Shown: positions 36,835-45,304 of the stretch, one piece after another
Position numbering within the stretch: the first letter of the stretch is position 1
Layout: every line of letters starts with the position of its first letter
Assembly (NCBI RefSeq): GCF_002192255.1
Contig: NZ_CP021768.1
Span: 390,001 to 454,000, forward strand
Origin: Stenotrophomonas sp. WZN-1
Lineage (GTDB): Bacteria > Pseudomonadota > Gammaproteobacteria > Xanthomonadales > Xanthomonadaceae
DNA: 64,000 nucleotides
Direction: 5' to 3'
Program-made: the position numbers and the translations under genes
The notes under the pieces: generated by a model
What the model was told of the DNA's origin: nothing
Databases searched by the model: none
Seen by the model: the letters and a program-made list of their open reading frames with translations, nothing else

Positions 36835-38001
36835 TCAAGTCTTCGGGGTGAGCTTCAACAGGCGTGCCTTGCTGCCATCTTCCAGCAGCCACAGCGCGCC
36901 ATCGGGGCCCTGTTCCACTTCGCGGATACGCTCGCCCATGTTGAAGCGCTCGGCTTCGCGCGCGCTGTCACCATCGAAGGTCACGCGCACCAGCGAGGTG
37001 GACGACAGGCCACCGATGAAGCCACTGCCCTTCCACTGCGGGAACAGGGTGCCGCTGTAAATCACGAAGCCGGCCGGCGAGATCACTGGCGTCCAGGTCA
37101 CCTTCGGGGCGGCGAACTCCGGGCGGGTATCGTGGTCGGGAATCGGGCGGCCGTCGTAGTGGTTGCCGTTGGAGACGATCGGGTAGCCGTAGTTGGCGCC
37201 GCGCACGATCAGGTTCAGTTCGTCGCCGCCGGCCGGGCCCATCTCGTGCGCCCACAGCTTGCCGTTGGCATCGAAGGCCATGCCGAGGATGTTGCGGTGG
37301 CCCAGCGACCACACCTGCGGGGCAACACCGCCCTGTGAGGCGAACGGGTTGTCGGCGGGCAGGCTGCCATCGTCGTTGAGGCGGATGATTTTGCCGAGAT
37401 TGCCGCCCATGTCCTGTGCCGGATCGAACTTCTGCCGTTCACTGGAACTGATCCACAGCTTGCCGTCCGGGCCGAAGGCGAGGCGGTGGCCGTAGTGGCC
37501 CTCACCGCTGACCTTCGGGCTCTGCCGCCAGATCACCTTCAGGTCCTTCAGCTGGCCGGCGCCGTTGGCGTCCAGCGCCAGCGTGGCCCGGGCCACGGCG
37601 GCACCGCGGGTGTCCAGCGTGCCTTCCTCGGCATAGCTGACGTAAATGACGTGGTTGCGGGCGAACTGCGGATGCAGGATCACATCGCCGAAACCACCCT
37701 GGCCACCGTAGGCGACCTTGGGAACGCCGGTGATCTCGTGCTTCTGGCCGCTGGCCAGGTCCAGGTGCTGCAGCTTGCCGCGCTTTTCGGTGACCAGCAG
37801 GCTGCCGTCGGGCAGGAAGGTCATCGCCCAGGGCTGGTCGAAGCGGCTGACTTCGGTGGCGGTGAACGGGCGCTGGTCGGTGGCGGCAGCGGCCGGTGCG
37901 GCGGTCTGCGCGCCGCCGGCAGCCGGATCGGCGGCATCGCAGGCGGAGGTGGCGAGGATCGGCACGAGGCCGAGGGCGAGCAGCAGGGGCGTGCGGGTCA
38001 T
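36835..38001 (-). CDS. PQQ-dependent sugar dehydrogenase, lipoprotein (YliI/Asd-like)
   Basis: A 388-aa six-bladed beta-propeller of the soluble aldose dehydrogenase type, which oxidises sugars with PQQ and calcium. A lipobox TSAC places it on the membrane. Family marks include [54 protein letters not shown] and [11 protein letters not shown]. The start at 38001 follows GGAGA. No PQQ synthesis genes are nearby, so the cofactor would come from elsewhere in the genome or from outside. Confidence 0.9.
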   Translation of the reverse strand: MTRTPLLLALGLVPILATSACDAADPAAGGAQTAAPAAAATDQRPFTATEVSRFDQPWAMTFLPDGSLLVTEKRGKLQHLDLASGQKHEITGVPKVAYGGQGGFGDVILHPQFARNHVIYVSYAEEGTLDTRGAAVARATLALDANGAGQLKDLKVIWRQSPKVSGEGHYGHRLAFGPDGKLWISSSERQKFDPAQDMGGNLGKIIRLNDDGSLPADNPFASQGGVAPQVWSLGHRNILGMAFDANGKLWAHEMGPAGGDELNLIVRGANYGYPIVSNGNHYDGRPIPDHDTRPEFAAPKVTWTPVISPAGFVIYSGTLFPQWKGSGFIGGLSSTSLVRVTFDGDSAREAERFNMGERIREVEQGPDGALWLLEDGSKARLLKLTPKT

Positions 38002-38170
38002 GGGTATCTCCAGGGCGGGGATGCGGATGGCCGGGCTGTCCCTTGTATACCACTGCAGCGGTGACCGTCGTGGCCCGAAGGTCCTGCGCCCCCCTGTGCG
38101 TCGGCAGCGGGATCGTCTAGGGTGGGCACGCCCGGGCAAAGCGTGCCCGTCTGCCTGCCAAGGATCTGCA

Positions 38171-38623
38171 ATGAACACTGCCATGCCCCACAAGCCATCC
38201 ACCGCTTTCATTGCCGCCTCCTGGGTGGCCCTGCTGCTGGGTGCGGCGGCCTACCTGATCGGCCTGTTCAACGCCACGATGGCGCTCAACGAGAAGGGCT
38301 ACTACCTGACGCTGCTGCTGTTTGGCCTGTTCGCGGCGGTGTCGCTGCAGAAGAGCGTGCGCGACCGCGTCGAGGGCATTCCGGTGAGTGGTTTGTACTA
38401 CGCACTGTGCTGGTTTGCGCTGCTGTCGGCGCTGATGTTGCTGCTGGTCGGCCTGTGGAATGCCACGCTGGCGCCAAGCGAGAAGGGCTTCTATGGCATG
38501 GCCTACGCGCTGTCGCTGTTCGGTGCGGTGGCGGTGCAGAAGAACACCCGAGACCTGATTGCTGCCGGTGGCGGCGAGAGCAAGCGCAGCGCGGTCGTGC
38601 CGCCGCTGCCGGAGCAGGACTGA
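38171..38623 (+). CDS. YiaA/YiaB family inner membrane protein
   Basis: A 150-aa protein made of two similar halves, each with two helices and the pattern [17 protein letters not shown] or [17 protein letters not shown] followed by [13 protein letters not shown] or [13 protein letters not shown]. This is the YiaAB domain duplicated in tandem, as in E. coli YiaA. The function is unknown. AAGGA precedes the ATG at 38171; the long open frame upstream is not coding. Confidence 0.9.
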   Translation: MNTAMPHKPSTAFIAASWVALLLGAAAYLIGLFNATMALNEKGYYLTLLLFGLFAAVSLQKSVRDRVEGIPVSGLYYALCWFALLSALMLLLVGLWNATLAPSEKGFYGMAYALSLFGAVAVQKNTRDLIAAGGGESKRSAVVPPLPEQD

Positions 38624-38633
38624 TGCAGCAACG

Positions 38634-38656
38634 GTAGCGCCGGGCCATGCCCGGCG
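38634..38656 (+). repeat. SMAG repeat
   Basis: GTAGCGCCGGGCCATGCCC, just after the yiaA-like gene. Confidence 0.87.
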
Positions 38657-38675
38657 TCGCCGCATATCGGGTCGG

Positions 38676-39005
38676 TCACGGGCCGCGTGCCAGGCGCGGT
38701 TCCACCTGCTGCGCTTCCTCCCAGCCACGGCGCACGGCACTGCGTGCCTGCGCCCACTCCAGGCGGCTGCGGCCGCGTTCGCTGGCCCAGCGCGATTCCA
38801 GTTCAGCTTCGACCTGTTCGTAGGCGCGGATCATGTCCTGCGCACGCGCGGCATGGCCGATGCGGTAGGCCGGTTCATAGTCCTCGAAGAACAGCTGGTC
38901 GTCGTAGTACGGTTCGGCGGTGTAGCGTTCGCGCCAGTAGTTGCTGACCGCATCGCGCGGCGTGCTGTCGTCCGGTACGCGGCCGGGGATCTGGTACTCG
39001 GTCAT
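38676..39005 (-). CDS. Conserved hypothetical protein, acidic, Tyr-rich start
   Basis: A 109-aa soluble protein with no signal peptide or helix-spanning segment. The first half is rich in Tyr, Asp and Glu (YYDDQLFFEDYEPAYRIG), and the second half is a predicted amphipathic helix with many Glu and Arg (AYEQVEAELESRW). GGAG lies six bases before the ATG. I do not recognise the family; it may be a xanthomonad stress protein, but nothing in the sequence decides this. Confidence 0.75.
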   Translation of the reverse strand: MTEYQIPGRVPDDSTPRDAVSNYWRERYTAEPYYDDQLFFEDYEPAYRIGHAARAQDMIRAYEQVEAELESRWASERGRSRLEWAQARSAVRRGWEEAQQVEPRLARGP

Positions 39006-39089
39006 GGAAGGCTCCGTTGTGGACGAAGCCTGATCCTGCCTGCGTGGCGGTTAACGGCCTGGTCCGGCAGCGTGATCACCAGATCAATC

Positions 39090-39112
39090 CGCCGGGCATG
39101 GCCCGGCGCTAC
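39090..39112 (-). repeat. SMAG repeat
   Basis: CGCCGGGCATGGCCCGGCG followed by CTAC, just past the permease stop codon. Confidence 0.87.
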
Positions 39113-39115
39113 CGG

Positions 39116-40417
39116 TCATCCGGCGTCGGCATCCTTTCGCGGCAGCTTGTAGATCACCGCGCCGATGGCGAACGCGACCAGAGCAGCAGCGATGTTCTGC
39201 CAGCTGGCACTGGCGAACAGCGCCAGGCACAGCAACAGCGCCAGTACCGGAATAAGCGGGCCACCCGGCAACTTCAACGCACCGGGGCGGTCGGCGTAGC
39301 GCTTGGCCAGTACCAGTACTGCCGCGGCTGTTCCGATATAGGCGAACAGGCGCGTGGTCATCGACAGCAGGGCCAGCTGCACGAACGAGCCGGACAGGGC
39401 CAGGCCGAGTGCGATCAGGCCCTGGCACAGGATCGACGCCGCCGGGGTGTGGAAGCGCGGATGCACCTGCGCCAGGATCTTCGGCCCGTAGCCATCGCGT
39501 GCCAGTGCGAACAGGAAACGCGGGCCCATCATCATCGTGTTGCTGTTGGTGCCGAGGATGGAGATGGTGGCGCCGATGGTCAGGATCAGTGCCAGTGCCT
39601 CGCCACCGAACCCGGCCGCGGCGTCGGCCAACGGCGTCGCCGAGCTGGACAGGCCGGCCAGCGTGCCCTGCGCCACCACCTGTACCGCGCCGTAGATGAC
39701 GGTGACGGTGATGATCATGGTGATCAGGGCGAACGGAATATCGCGGCGCGGATTGCGGTACTCGCCCGCAGCAGCCGGGATGTTCTCGAAGCCGGCGTAG
39801 GCGTACAGCAGCAGCAACGCGGCTTCGCCCATGCGCTGCAGGTCGTGCGGGTCCGGGCGCTGGCCGGAGAAGGCCAGCTGCGGATCGATGTAGAACGCAC
39901 CGATGGCCACGAACATCAGCAGCGGCAGCATCTTGCCGATCACCAGCACCACACCGGTCCGCGCAGCCGAACGCACGCCGATGATGTTGACGCCGGTGAG
40001 GAAGCCGAGCGACACCACGATCACCGCGATGCGGCCCATGCCGGCGCCGGCCCACGGCCAGAAGCGCGCGACTGCATCGGCCAGCGCGTTGCTGAGTGCG
40101 GCCGCCGAGCTGATGCGGGTCAGCCAGATCATCCAGCCGATCTCGAACCCGGCGAATCGCCCGAACGCCTCGCGTGCATACAGGTAGCTGCCACCGGGCT
40201 CGTCGAAGTAGCTGGCGGCCTGCGCGTAGCAGAGCACCAGCAGCGCGACGACGATGCCGGCGGCGACCACGCCCCACAGGCTGAAGGGGCCGAGCAGGGC
40301 GACGGTGGCGGCCGGCAGCAGGTAGATGCCGCTGCCGATCACATCGTTGATCGACAGCCCGACGATCTGCCAGCGGCTGACCGCGCGCTGCAGCTGCGGT
40401 TCGTCCTGCGCGCTCAA
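39116..40417 (-). CDS. APC family amino acid permease
   Basis: A 433-aa inner-membrane transporter with twelve helices of the amino acid-polyamine-organocation type. The first helix carries INDVIGSGIYLLPA, the unwound substrate-binding GSG motif; YAYAGFENIPAAAGE is the helix 6 counterpart. I prefer a TTG start at 40417, which overlaps the stop of the YkuD gene (TTGA) and has GGAGA seven bases before it; a GTG at 40448 is an alternative. It ends the murR-YkuD-permease operon, so its likely cargo is an amino acid or short peptide from cell-wall turnover (inference). Confidence 0.9.
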   Translation of the reverse strand: MSAQDEPQLQRAVSRWQIVGLSINDVIGSGIYLLPAATVALLGPFSLWGVVAAGIVVALLVLCYAQAASYFDEPGGSYLYAREAFGRFAGFEIGWMIWLTRISSAAALSNALADAVARFWPWAGAGMGRIAVIVVSLGFLTGVNIIGVRSAARTGVVLVIGKMLPLLMFVAIGAFYIDPQLAFSGQRPDPHDLQRMGEAALLLLYAYAGFENIPAAAGEYRNPRRDIPFALITMIITVTVIYGAVQVVAQGTLAGLSSSATPLADAAAGFGGEALALILTIGATISILGTNSNTMMMGPRFLFALARDGYGPKILAQVHPRFHTPAASILCQGLIALGLALSGSFVQLALLSMTTRLFAYIGTAAAVLVLAKRYADRPGALKLPGGPLIPVLALLLCLALFASASWQNIAAALVAFAIGAVIYKLPRKDADAG

Positions 40418-41175
40418 CGGGCGTCTCCGCTCAGTGCGGGCAGCTGCCACTGGGCCTGCAGGCGCGTGTACTCGGCGCGCGGCAGCAGCACGAAGCGCGG
40501 CGTATCCTGCGGCCGCAGCCAGTCCAGTAGTGCCTGCATGCGTGCTTGAGGCATGGCGGTACAGCCGGCGGTGGCCTCACCGGGCGCGCGCCAGAGATGG
40601 GCGAAGATGCAGCTGCCCCTGCCGGGCTGGTTGCCAGGGTTGTGGGCGATTACGAAACCTTCCTGGTAGCGCACATCGCCCTTGTTGTGCAGGTCCAGCC
40701 GCATCGGCTCGGTGGAGCCCTTGACCGCCGCACTGCCGACCTTCTTTTCATCCACGATGCGGTTGTAGAACGGCGAACCGGGCACGTCCATGCAGTAGCT
40801 GCTGTCCAGCATTGGCTGGTAGGGCATCGCGGTGCCGGGGCGGGTGACGGCATAGCCGAATGCACTGCCGAGCGCGAATATGCCGGCCGGGCTGCGGCCA
40901 TCGCCTTCCTGTTTCTGCGGGCCATCGGCCTGTGCCGGATGCAGGCCCAGGCCCCAGGCGCTGCCGGTGCGGCCGAGCGCCACCGGGAACGCCTGTCCAT
41001 GCGCATGCCAGCCCTTGCCGTCGCGCACATAGGCCTGCAGCTGCCCCTGCGTGCTGTCCCAGCCTTCGCTGGTGACCACGATCAGCTGGCGTGCGCCGTC
41101 CAATGGCGCGGCGTGGGCGGACACCGCCGCGGCAAGCAGCAGTGCGGTGGTGGCAAGGCGGACCAGCGATCTCAT
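40414..41175 (-). CDS. Exported YkuD (L,D-transpeptidase) domain protein
   Basis: A 253-aa periplasmic protein with a signal peptide ending in SAHAA. The YkuD domain has its catalytic site in CIFAHLWRAPGEATAGCTAM: His, then the nucleophile Cys in TAGC. Enzymes of this fold form or cut 3-3 or Lpp links at meso-DAP; this YafK-like branch also includes L,D-endopeptidases. It starts 15 nt after murR and overlaps the permease gene. CGGAG precedes the ATG at 41175. Confidence 0.9.
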   Translation of the reverse strand: MRSLVRLATTALLLAAAVSAHAAPLDGARQLIVVTSEGWDSTQGQLQAYVRDGKGWHAHGQAFPVALGRTGSAWGLGLHPAQADGPQKQEGDGRSPAGIFALGSAFGYAVTRPGTAMPYQPMLDSSYCMDVPGSPFYNRIVDEKKVGSAAVKGSTEPMRLDLHNKGDVRYQEGFVIAHNPGNQPGRGSCIFAHLWRAPGEATAGCTAMPQARMQALLDWLRPQDTPRFVLLPRAEYTRLQAQWQLPALSGDAR

Positions 41176-41190
41176 CAACGTGCGCTCCGG

Positions 41191-42039
41191 TCAGGAATCC
41201 AGCAGGTGGTCGATCCGCTCCAGGTTCACCGCGAGCTGCTGCTGGCGGTCCGGATTGGCGTGGCAGAGCAGCACGAACAGGAAATCGAGCAGGGCGTGCA
41301 TGGCACTACGGTACAGCAGCTGCGCGACCTGCGGCGTGCGGTCATGCGCACACACCACCAGTGCGGCATCAGCATGCGCGCGCAGCGGGTTGGCGGTGTG
41401 GCGAGTGATGGAAATCACCTTGCCGCCCATGTCCTGGAATTGCCGCGACAACTGTGAAAGCTGGGGCAGGTTGCCGAACTCGGAGAACACCAGCAGTGCA
41501 TCGCCGGGACGTGCGGCCGAGAGGTTGGCCAGCATCAGGATCGGGTCGGTGTGTGGCACCACCAACAGGCCGAGCAGCGACAGCCGCATGGCGAACTCGC
41601 GGGCATACAGGCCGTCGTCACCCAGGCCGTACACGAACAGTTTGGGCGCGCCGTCGAGAAGGTGCACGATGCGCTCGATCTCCTCGCGTGGATTGGCCTG
41701 GCGGGTTTCCTCCTCGGCCTGGGCCTTGCTGCGGCGCAGGGCCTCGCCCAGGCGCAGGTAGTCATCGCCGCTGTCGGGTTCGCTGGGGGCCTGTTGTGGA
41801 TCGGCACCGGCACGGGCGACGTCCTGGCCGATCGAGTACTTCAGGTCCGGGTAGCCCTTGAAGCCGAGTTTCTGGCTGAACTTCACCACGCTGGACTGGC
41901 TGATGCCCAGTGCGCTGGCCAGCTGCTGGGACGAGTAGTCGCGCAGCAGGTGGGCATTGTCGAGGATGAAGTCGGCGATGCGGCGCTCGATGGCCGACAT
42001 CTGCCCGCGCTCGGAGCGGATCTTCAGCAGGGACGGCAT
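41191..42039 (-). CDS. MurR/RpiR family transcriptional regulator
   Basis: A 282-aa regulator with an N-terminal helix-turn-helix (SSQQLASALGISQSSVVKFSQKLGFKGYPDLK, about residues 35-66) and a C-terminal SIS sugar-phosphate-binding domain (about residues 115-260, with LFVYGLGDDGLYAREFAMRL). In E. coli, MurR senses MurNAc-6-phosphate; other members bind different phospho-sugars. Here it heads an operon with a YkuD protein and a permease beside a peptide-processing pair, so a cell-wall fragment is a likely signal (inference). The start at 42039 follows the family pattern; the frame is open to 42291. Confidence 0.9.
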   Translation of the reverse strand: MPSLLKIRSERGQMSAIERRIADFILDNAHLLRDYSSQQLASALGISQSSVVKFSQKLGFKGYPDLKYSIGQDVARAGADPQQAPSEPDSGDDYLRLGEALRRSKAQAEEETRQANPREEIERIVHLLDGAPKLFVYGLGDDGLYAREFAMRLSLLGLLVVPHTDPILMLANLSAARPGDALLVFSEFGNLPQLSQLSRQFQDMGGKVISITRHTANPLRAHADAALVVCAHDRTPQVAQLLYRSAMHALLDFLFVLLCHANPDRQQQLAVNLERIDHLLDS

Positions 42040-42100
42040 GCGGGGAGTCCGGGGGGCTGTAAAGGCGTTGCGGTTGGCCGCTGAGAGCGTGTCATGGGGT

Positions 42101-42285
42101 GGGTCGGGCAGGTGGGGCTTGCAGGGGACGCCGTGAATCCGTCCATGGAGGCTTGGCCGCGCTTGCTCGTTTGCGCTGTCCTGCGCAAACGGCAAGACCG
42201 GGGTTGGGCTTCCTGCCCAACCCGCCCGAGGCATGCCTCGGGCCCATGGCGCGGACACCCCTGCAAGCCCCACCCGCCCGACCCC
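42101..42285. repeat. Imperfect 185-bp inverted repeat enclosing smaller palindromes
   Basis: Outer arms of 27 nt (42101-42127 and 42259-42285) match with one mismatch; each includes GTGGGGCTTGCAGGGG or its complement. Inside lie GTTTGCGC-N6-GCGCAAAC (42169-42190), GGTTGGGC-N5-GCCCAACC (42202-42222) and the perfect 20-bp palindrome GCCCGAGGCATGCCTCGGGC (42224-42243). The whole could fold as a multi-armed structure. No gene lies in it. Confidence 0.85.
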
Positions 42286-42350
42286 GGACACATCGCGCGC
42301 GTGCCAGCCGCGAAGGGGCTACGGGGTAGGGCAGAAGCAAGAGCAGATGC

Positions 42351-42373
42351 ATCCACGCGTGGCGTGGATTTAC
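42351..42373 (-). repeat. SMAG repeat (ATCCACG type)
   Basis: ATCCACGCGTGGCGTGGAT followed by TTAC, within the 600-nt gene-free stretch between the epimerase and murR. Confidence 0.75.
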
Positions 42374-42430
42374 TGGGTGCAGCTGTTGCTTTGGACGTTG
42401 AGTCCGCCTTCAAGCGAGCCGAGCACCGCA

Positions 42431-42593
42431 GGTCCGGCGAGGGCGAAGAGGCGCGGGTGTCTGAGCGCAGCGAGTTCCGCGCCGTCCCTCGCCGGACCGA
42501 GGAGCACAGGGCACCGACGTGCGCAGCACGTCGGCTCGCGGATGGCGGAACGTTTCTTTTGGTTACTTTTCTTTGCGCGCAAAGAAAAGTAAC
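42431..42593. repeat. Palindrome cluster ending in a 32-bp perfect palindrome
   Basis: GGTCCGGCGAGGG (42431) pairs with CCCTCGCCGGACC (42486), enclosing GCGCGG/CCGCGC. CGACGTGC-GCA-GCACGTCG follows (42515-42533). The last element is GTTACTTTTCTTTGCG joined to its exact complement (42562-42593). The 42040-42640 gap holds only such repeats, and presumably the murR promoter. Confidence 0.85.
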
Positions 42594-42640
42594 GCGCGAC
42601 CCAGGATCAGTTGAGGACCAAGCCAGCCGCAAGGCGCACA

Positions 42641-43735
42641 TCAACCCAGCATCTCCAGCCCGCGCACTTCGGTGATGCCCAGCCCCGGCACGTCGCTGAT
42701 GCTGATCTCCGATTCGTTGAAATGCACGCCGCCGCTGACCGGGTCGAACTGGCCCAGCGAGGGGCCGTCGAGGTCGACCTTGGTGATCACATCGCTCTTG
42801 GCCACCGCCAGGTGCACGGCCGCAGCCACGCTGATGCTGGACTCGATCATGCAGCCGATCATGCACGGCACACCGTAGATACCGGCGATGTCGGCGATGC
42901 GGATCGCGTTGGACAGGCCGCCGGTCTTCATCAGCTTGATGTTGATGATGTCGGCCGCCCGCTGCTGGATCAGGTCCATCACCTGGCTCGGGCTGAACAC
43001 GCTTTCGTCGGCCATCACCGCCGTGTTGACGCGATCGGTGACGTACTTCAGGCCGCTGATGTCAGCCGCCTTCACCGGTTGCTCCAGCAGCTCCAGCACC
43101 ACGCCGGCCTCTTCCAGCGTACGCATCGCATGCACCGCCTGCTTGGCGGTCCAGCCCTGGTTGGCATCCAGTCGCAGCAGGGCGCGGCCTTCCACCGCCG
43201 CGTGGATCGCCTTGACCCGTTCGATGTCCAGGCCGATGTCCTTGCCGACCTTGATCTTCAGCGACTCGAATCCGCGCTCGATCGCCGACAGCGAATCGGC
43301 CACCATCTTGTCGATGTAGTCCACGCTGATGGTGATGTCGGTGGTGATCACCGGGTCGCCACCACCGAGCATCTGGTACAGCGGCGCACCGTGCAGCTGC
43401 GCCCACAGGTCGTACAGCGCGATCTCCACCGCGGCCTTGGCGCTGGTGTTGCGCTCCATCGCGGTCTGCACCAGCGTGCACAGATGGTTGAGGTTGACCA
43501 CGTCCTGGCCGATCAGGCGCGGGGCGATGAAGTGGCGGATCGCTTCGATGATCGAGCCGTGGGTATCGCCGGTGATCACTGCAGTGGCCGGGGCTTCACC
43601 GTAACCGGTGTTGCCGGTGTCGGTGCGGATCAGCACCACCACGTCTTCCACGGTCTCCACCGTGCGCAGGGCGGTCTTGAACGGCGTCTTCAGCGGCACG
43701 CGCAGCATGCCCAGTTCGATGGCGGTGATCTTCAT
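42641..43735 (-). CDS. Dipeptide epimerase (L-Ala-D/L-Glu epimerase, enolase superfamily)
   Basis: A 364-aa enzyme of the muconate-lactonising subgroup. Catalytic and metal residues are in place: Lys160 and Lys162 in LKIKVG, Asp190 in LDANQGW, Glu218 in LEQP, Asp243 in MADES, Lys267 in INIKLMKTGG and the DLD (321-323) that binds the dipeptide's amino group. This set is typical of L-Ala-D/L-Glu epimerases (YcjG, YkfB), which convert the murein dipeptide L-Ala-D-Glu to a form ordinary peptidases can digest. It overlaps the upstream NlpC/P60 gene by 4 nt (ATGA), the same pairing as ykfC-ykfB of Bacillus. Confidence 0.93.
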   Translation of the reverse strand: MKITAIELGMLRVPLKTPFKTALRTVETVEDVVVLIRTDTGNTGYGEAPATAVITGDTHGSIIEAIRHFIAPRLIGQDVVNLNHLCTLVQTAMERNTSAKAAVEIALYDLWAQLHGAPLYQMLGGGDPVITTDITISVDYIDKMVADSLSAIERGFESLKIKVGKDIGLDIERVKAIHAAVEGRALLRLDANQGWTAKQAVHAMRTLEEAGVVLELLEQPVKAADISGLKYVTDRVNTAVMADESVFSPSQVMDLIQQRAADIINIKLMKTGGLSNAIRIADIAGIYGVPCMIGCMIESSISVAAAVHLAVAKSDVITKVDLDGPSLGQFDPVSGGVHFNESEISISDVPGLGITEVRGLEMLG

Positions 43736-45171
43736 TCAGGAGTCTTGGCGCGCAGGCGCTGGATGTTGGTGATGCGGTCGATGTAGCGGACGGTATCGCT
43801 GGCCATCATCGGCTCCAGCGGCGTGACCGAAACACCATTGAGATGGGCCTGCACGCGCGTGCCGTCGGCACCGAACCAGCTGCCGCCCGCGGTATCGTGG
43901 ATGACCCAGGTACGGCCGTCGACGTGGCCGATGGCCATCATCACGTGGCCGGGGATGTAGACCAGGTCGCCCACCTGCAGGTCGGTGACGGCGCGGTCGC
44001 GCACCGCCTTGCCGTCCTTGCCGGTGAACGGCAGCCGATCCAGCGCGGGGCTGACCGCCTGCGCACTGGTATTGCGCGGCAGCAGTACGCCGAAGCTGCG
44101 GTAGATCTCGGACACAAAGCCGCTGCAGTCGCGGGTGTCGTAGTCGTGGCCCCAGCCGTAGCGCTCGCCGAGGAACTTGAAGGCCTGCTGCAGCAGCAGG
44201 CGTGGGGTCAGCGGCAGGTAGTCGGCGGCGGTGTCCTGCGAACGTGGCAACAGCGCCGGCAACAGCTTCAACCGACCATCGGCTTCGCGTACGGGCAACT
44301 GCACCACCCACGACGCATGCGCCTGCTGGCCGTTCACCGGCTCTGACGCAGGCCAGTCGACCAGCACCGGCATGCGCACGCCCATGTCCAGCTGCAGGCG
44401 CGAGACGCGCGGTTCTTCCGGGGTGTAGGCGGTCTGCGCGGTGGCACCGGTGACGATCCGGTACGGGCCTTTGGCGCCATAGCCGAGCACGGTGGCCTTG
44501 TCGCCGCTGGCGATGGCATCGGCCTCGATCCACGCGCTGTAGCGCTCGCTGTGCACGAACAGCCAGTGGCCGTCGGCGCTGCGATGGACCACGGCAACCT
44601 TGTCGCCGGGGAACAGCGCCGATTCCTGGAAGCGGTCGATGTCGGTGTCACCGACGCTGCTGAAGACGCGTTCGCGGGTGGGGAAGGTGCGCAGTGCCGC
44701 GCGCTTCACCACCAGCCCATACTGCGGTCCCGTCCGGGCGGGAATCGCATCGAGGCCGAGGTTGGCTTCGATAGTGCTGCGCAGTGACGGCGCGATGGCC
44801 TGGCCCTTGTCGTTGTACAGGGTGCGGCTGGGCCAGCTCGACAGCGCGGTGATGCTGGCACGCACCGTCGCCGCATCAAGCTGGGCTGGCAATGCGGCGA
44901 TGTCCTGGATGTGGCTGTCCTGTGCCCGCATCCGCGCGTTCTGTGCCTCGATCTGGCTGCGGTCCAGGATCGGCACGTCGGCGTTGTCCAGGCGCGCGGC
45001 CCAGTACTGCGGGGTGAGGTAAGCCTCGTGCAGGCCGATCACATAGGGCAGCGGTGCGCCGGGATCGGGTGCCGGGGCGGCCTGCGCAAAGGCCGGTGCG
45101 GCCAGCAGGCACAGGGCCAGGGTCAAGCGGCGTGGCCAATGCCGATGCCGTTCGCGGGAAGCCAGGATCAT
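43732..45171 (-). CDS. SH3b and NlpC/P60 domain endopeptidase (YkfC-like, C40)
   Basis: A 479-aa exported protein: signal peptide (ending FAQAA), a helical part, SH3-like segments (about residues 150-290), and a C-terminal NlpC/P60 domain. The catalytic Cys349 is in RDCSGFVSEIY, with His409 in PGHVMM and His425 in VIHDT. YkfC of Bacillus, with the same plan, cuts L-Ala-gamma-D-Glu from meso-DAP when the N-terminus is free. The ATG at 45171 follows AAGGAGG by ten bases. The stop overlaps the epimerase start, so product and next step are coupled. Confidence 0.92.
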   Translation of the reverse strand: MILASRERHRHWPRRLTLALCLLAAPAFAQAAPAPDPGAPLPYVIGLHEAYLTPQYWAARLDNADVPILDRSQIEAQNARMRAQDSHIQDIAALPAQLDAATVRASITALSSWPSRTLYNDKGQAIAPSLRSTIEANLGLDAIPARTGPQYGLVVKRAALRTFPTRERVFSSVGDTDIDRFQESALFPGDKVAVVHRSADGHWLFVHSERYSAWIEADAIASGDKATVLGYGAKGPYRIVTGATAQTAYTPEEPRVSRLQLDMGVRMPVLVDWPASEPVNGQQAHASWVVQLPVREADGRLKLLPALLPRSQDTAADYLPLTPRLLLQQAFKFLGERYGWGHDYDTRDCSGFVSEIYRSFGVLLPRNTSAQAVSPALDRLPFTGKDGKAVRDRAVTDLQVGDLVYIPGHVMMAIGHVDGRTWVIHDTAGGSWFGADGTRVQAHLNGVSVTPLEPMMASDTVRYIDRITNIQRLRAKTPE

Positions 45172-45200
45172 GCGCTGCACACCCTCCTTGAATGCCTGTT

Positions 45201-45244
45201 GGAATATTTATTCCTTTTGGCGTCGAAAGCAAGAATAAATTATT
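45201..45244. promoter_or_regulatory. AT-rich palindromes in the divergent promoter region
   Basis: GGAATA-TT-TATTCC (45201-45214) and AATAA-A-TTATT (45234-45244) lie between the YkfC-like and transglutaminase genes; TTTATTC and GAATAAA of the two also form an inverted pair. They stand out in a GC-rich gap. On the minus strand TTGCTT and TAAATA could be -35 and -10. They are good candidates for the binding site of the MurR/RpiR-type protein at 41191-42039, since that family often uses AT-rich palindromes. Confidence 0.5.
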
Positions 45245-45304
45245 GACCGGCATCCCGGCCCCGTGTTACACAGCCGTTACCACCCGCGCTGGGGAAGTGT
45301 CGCT

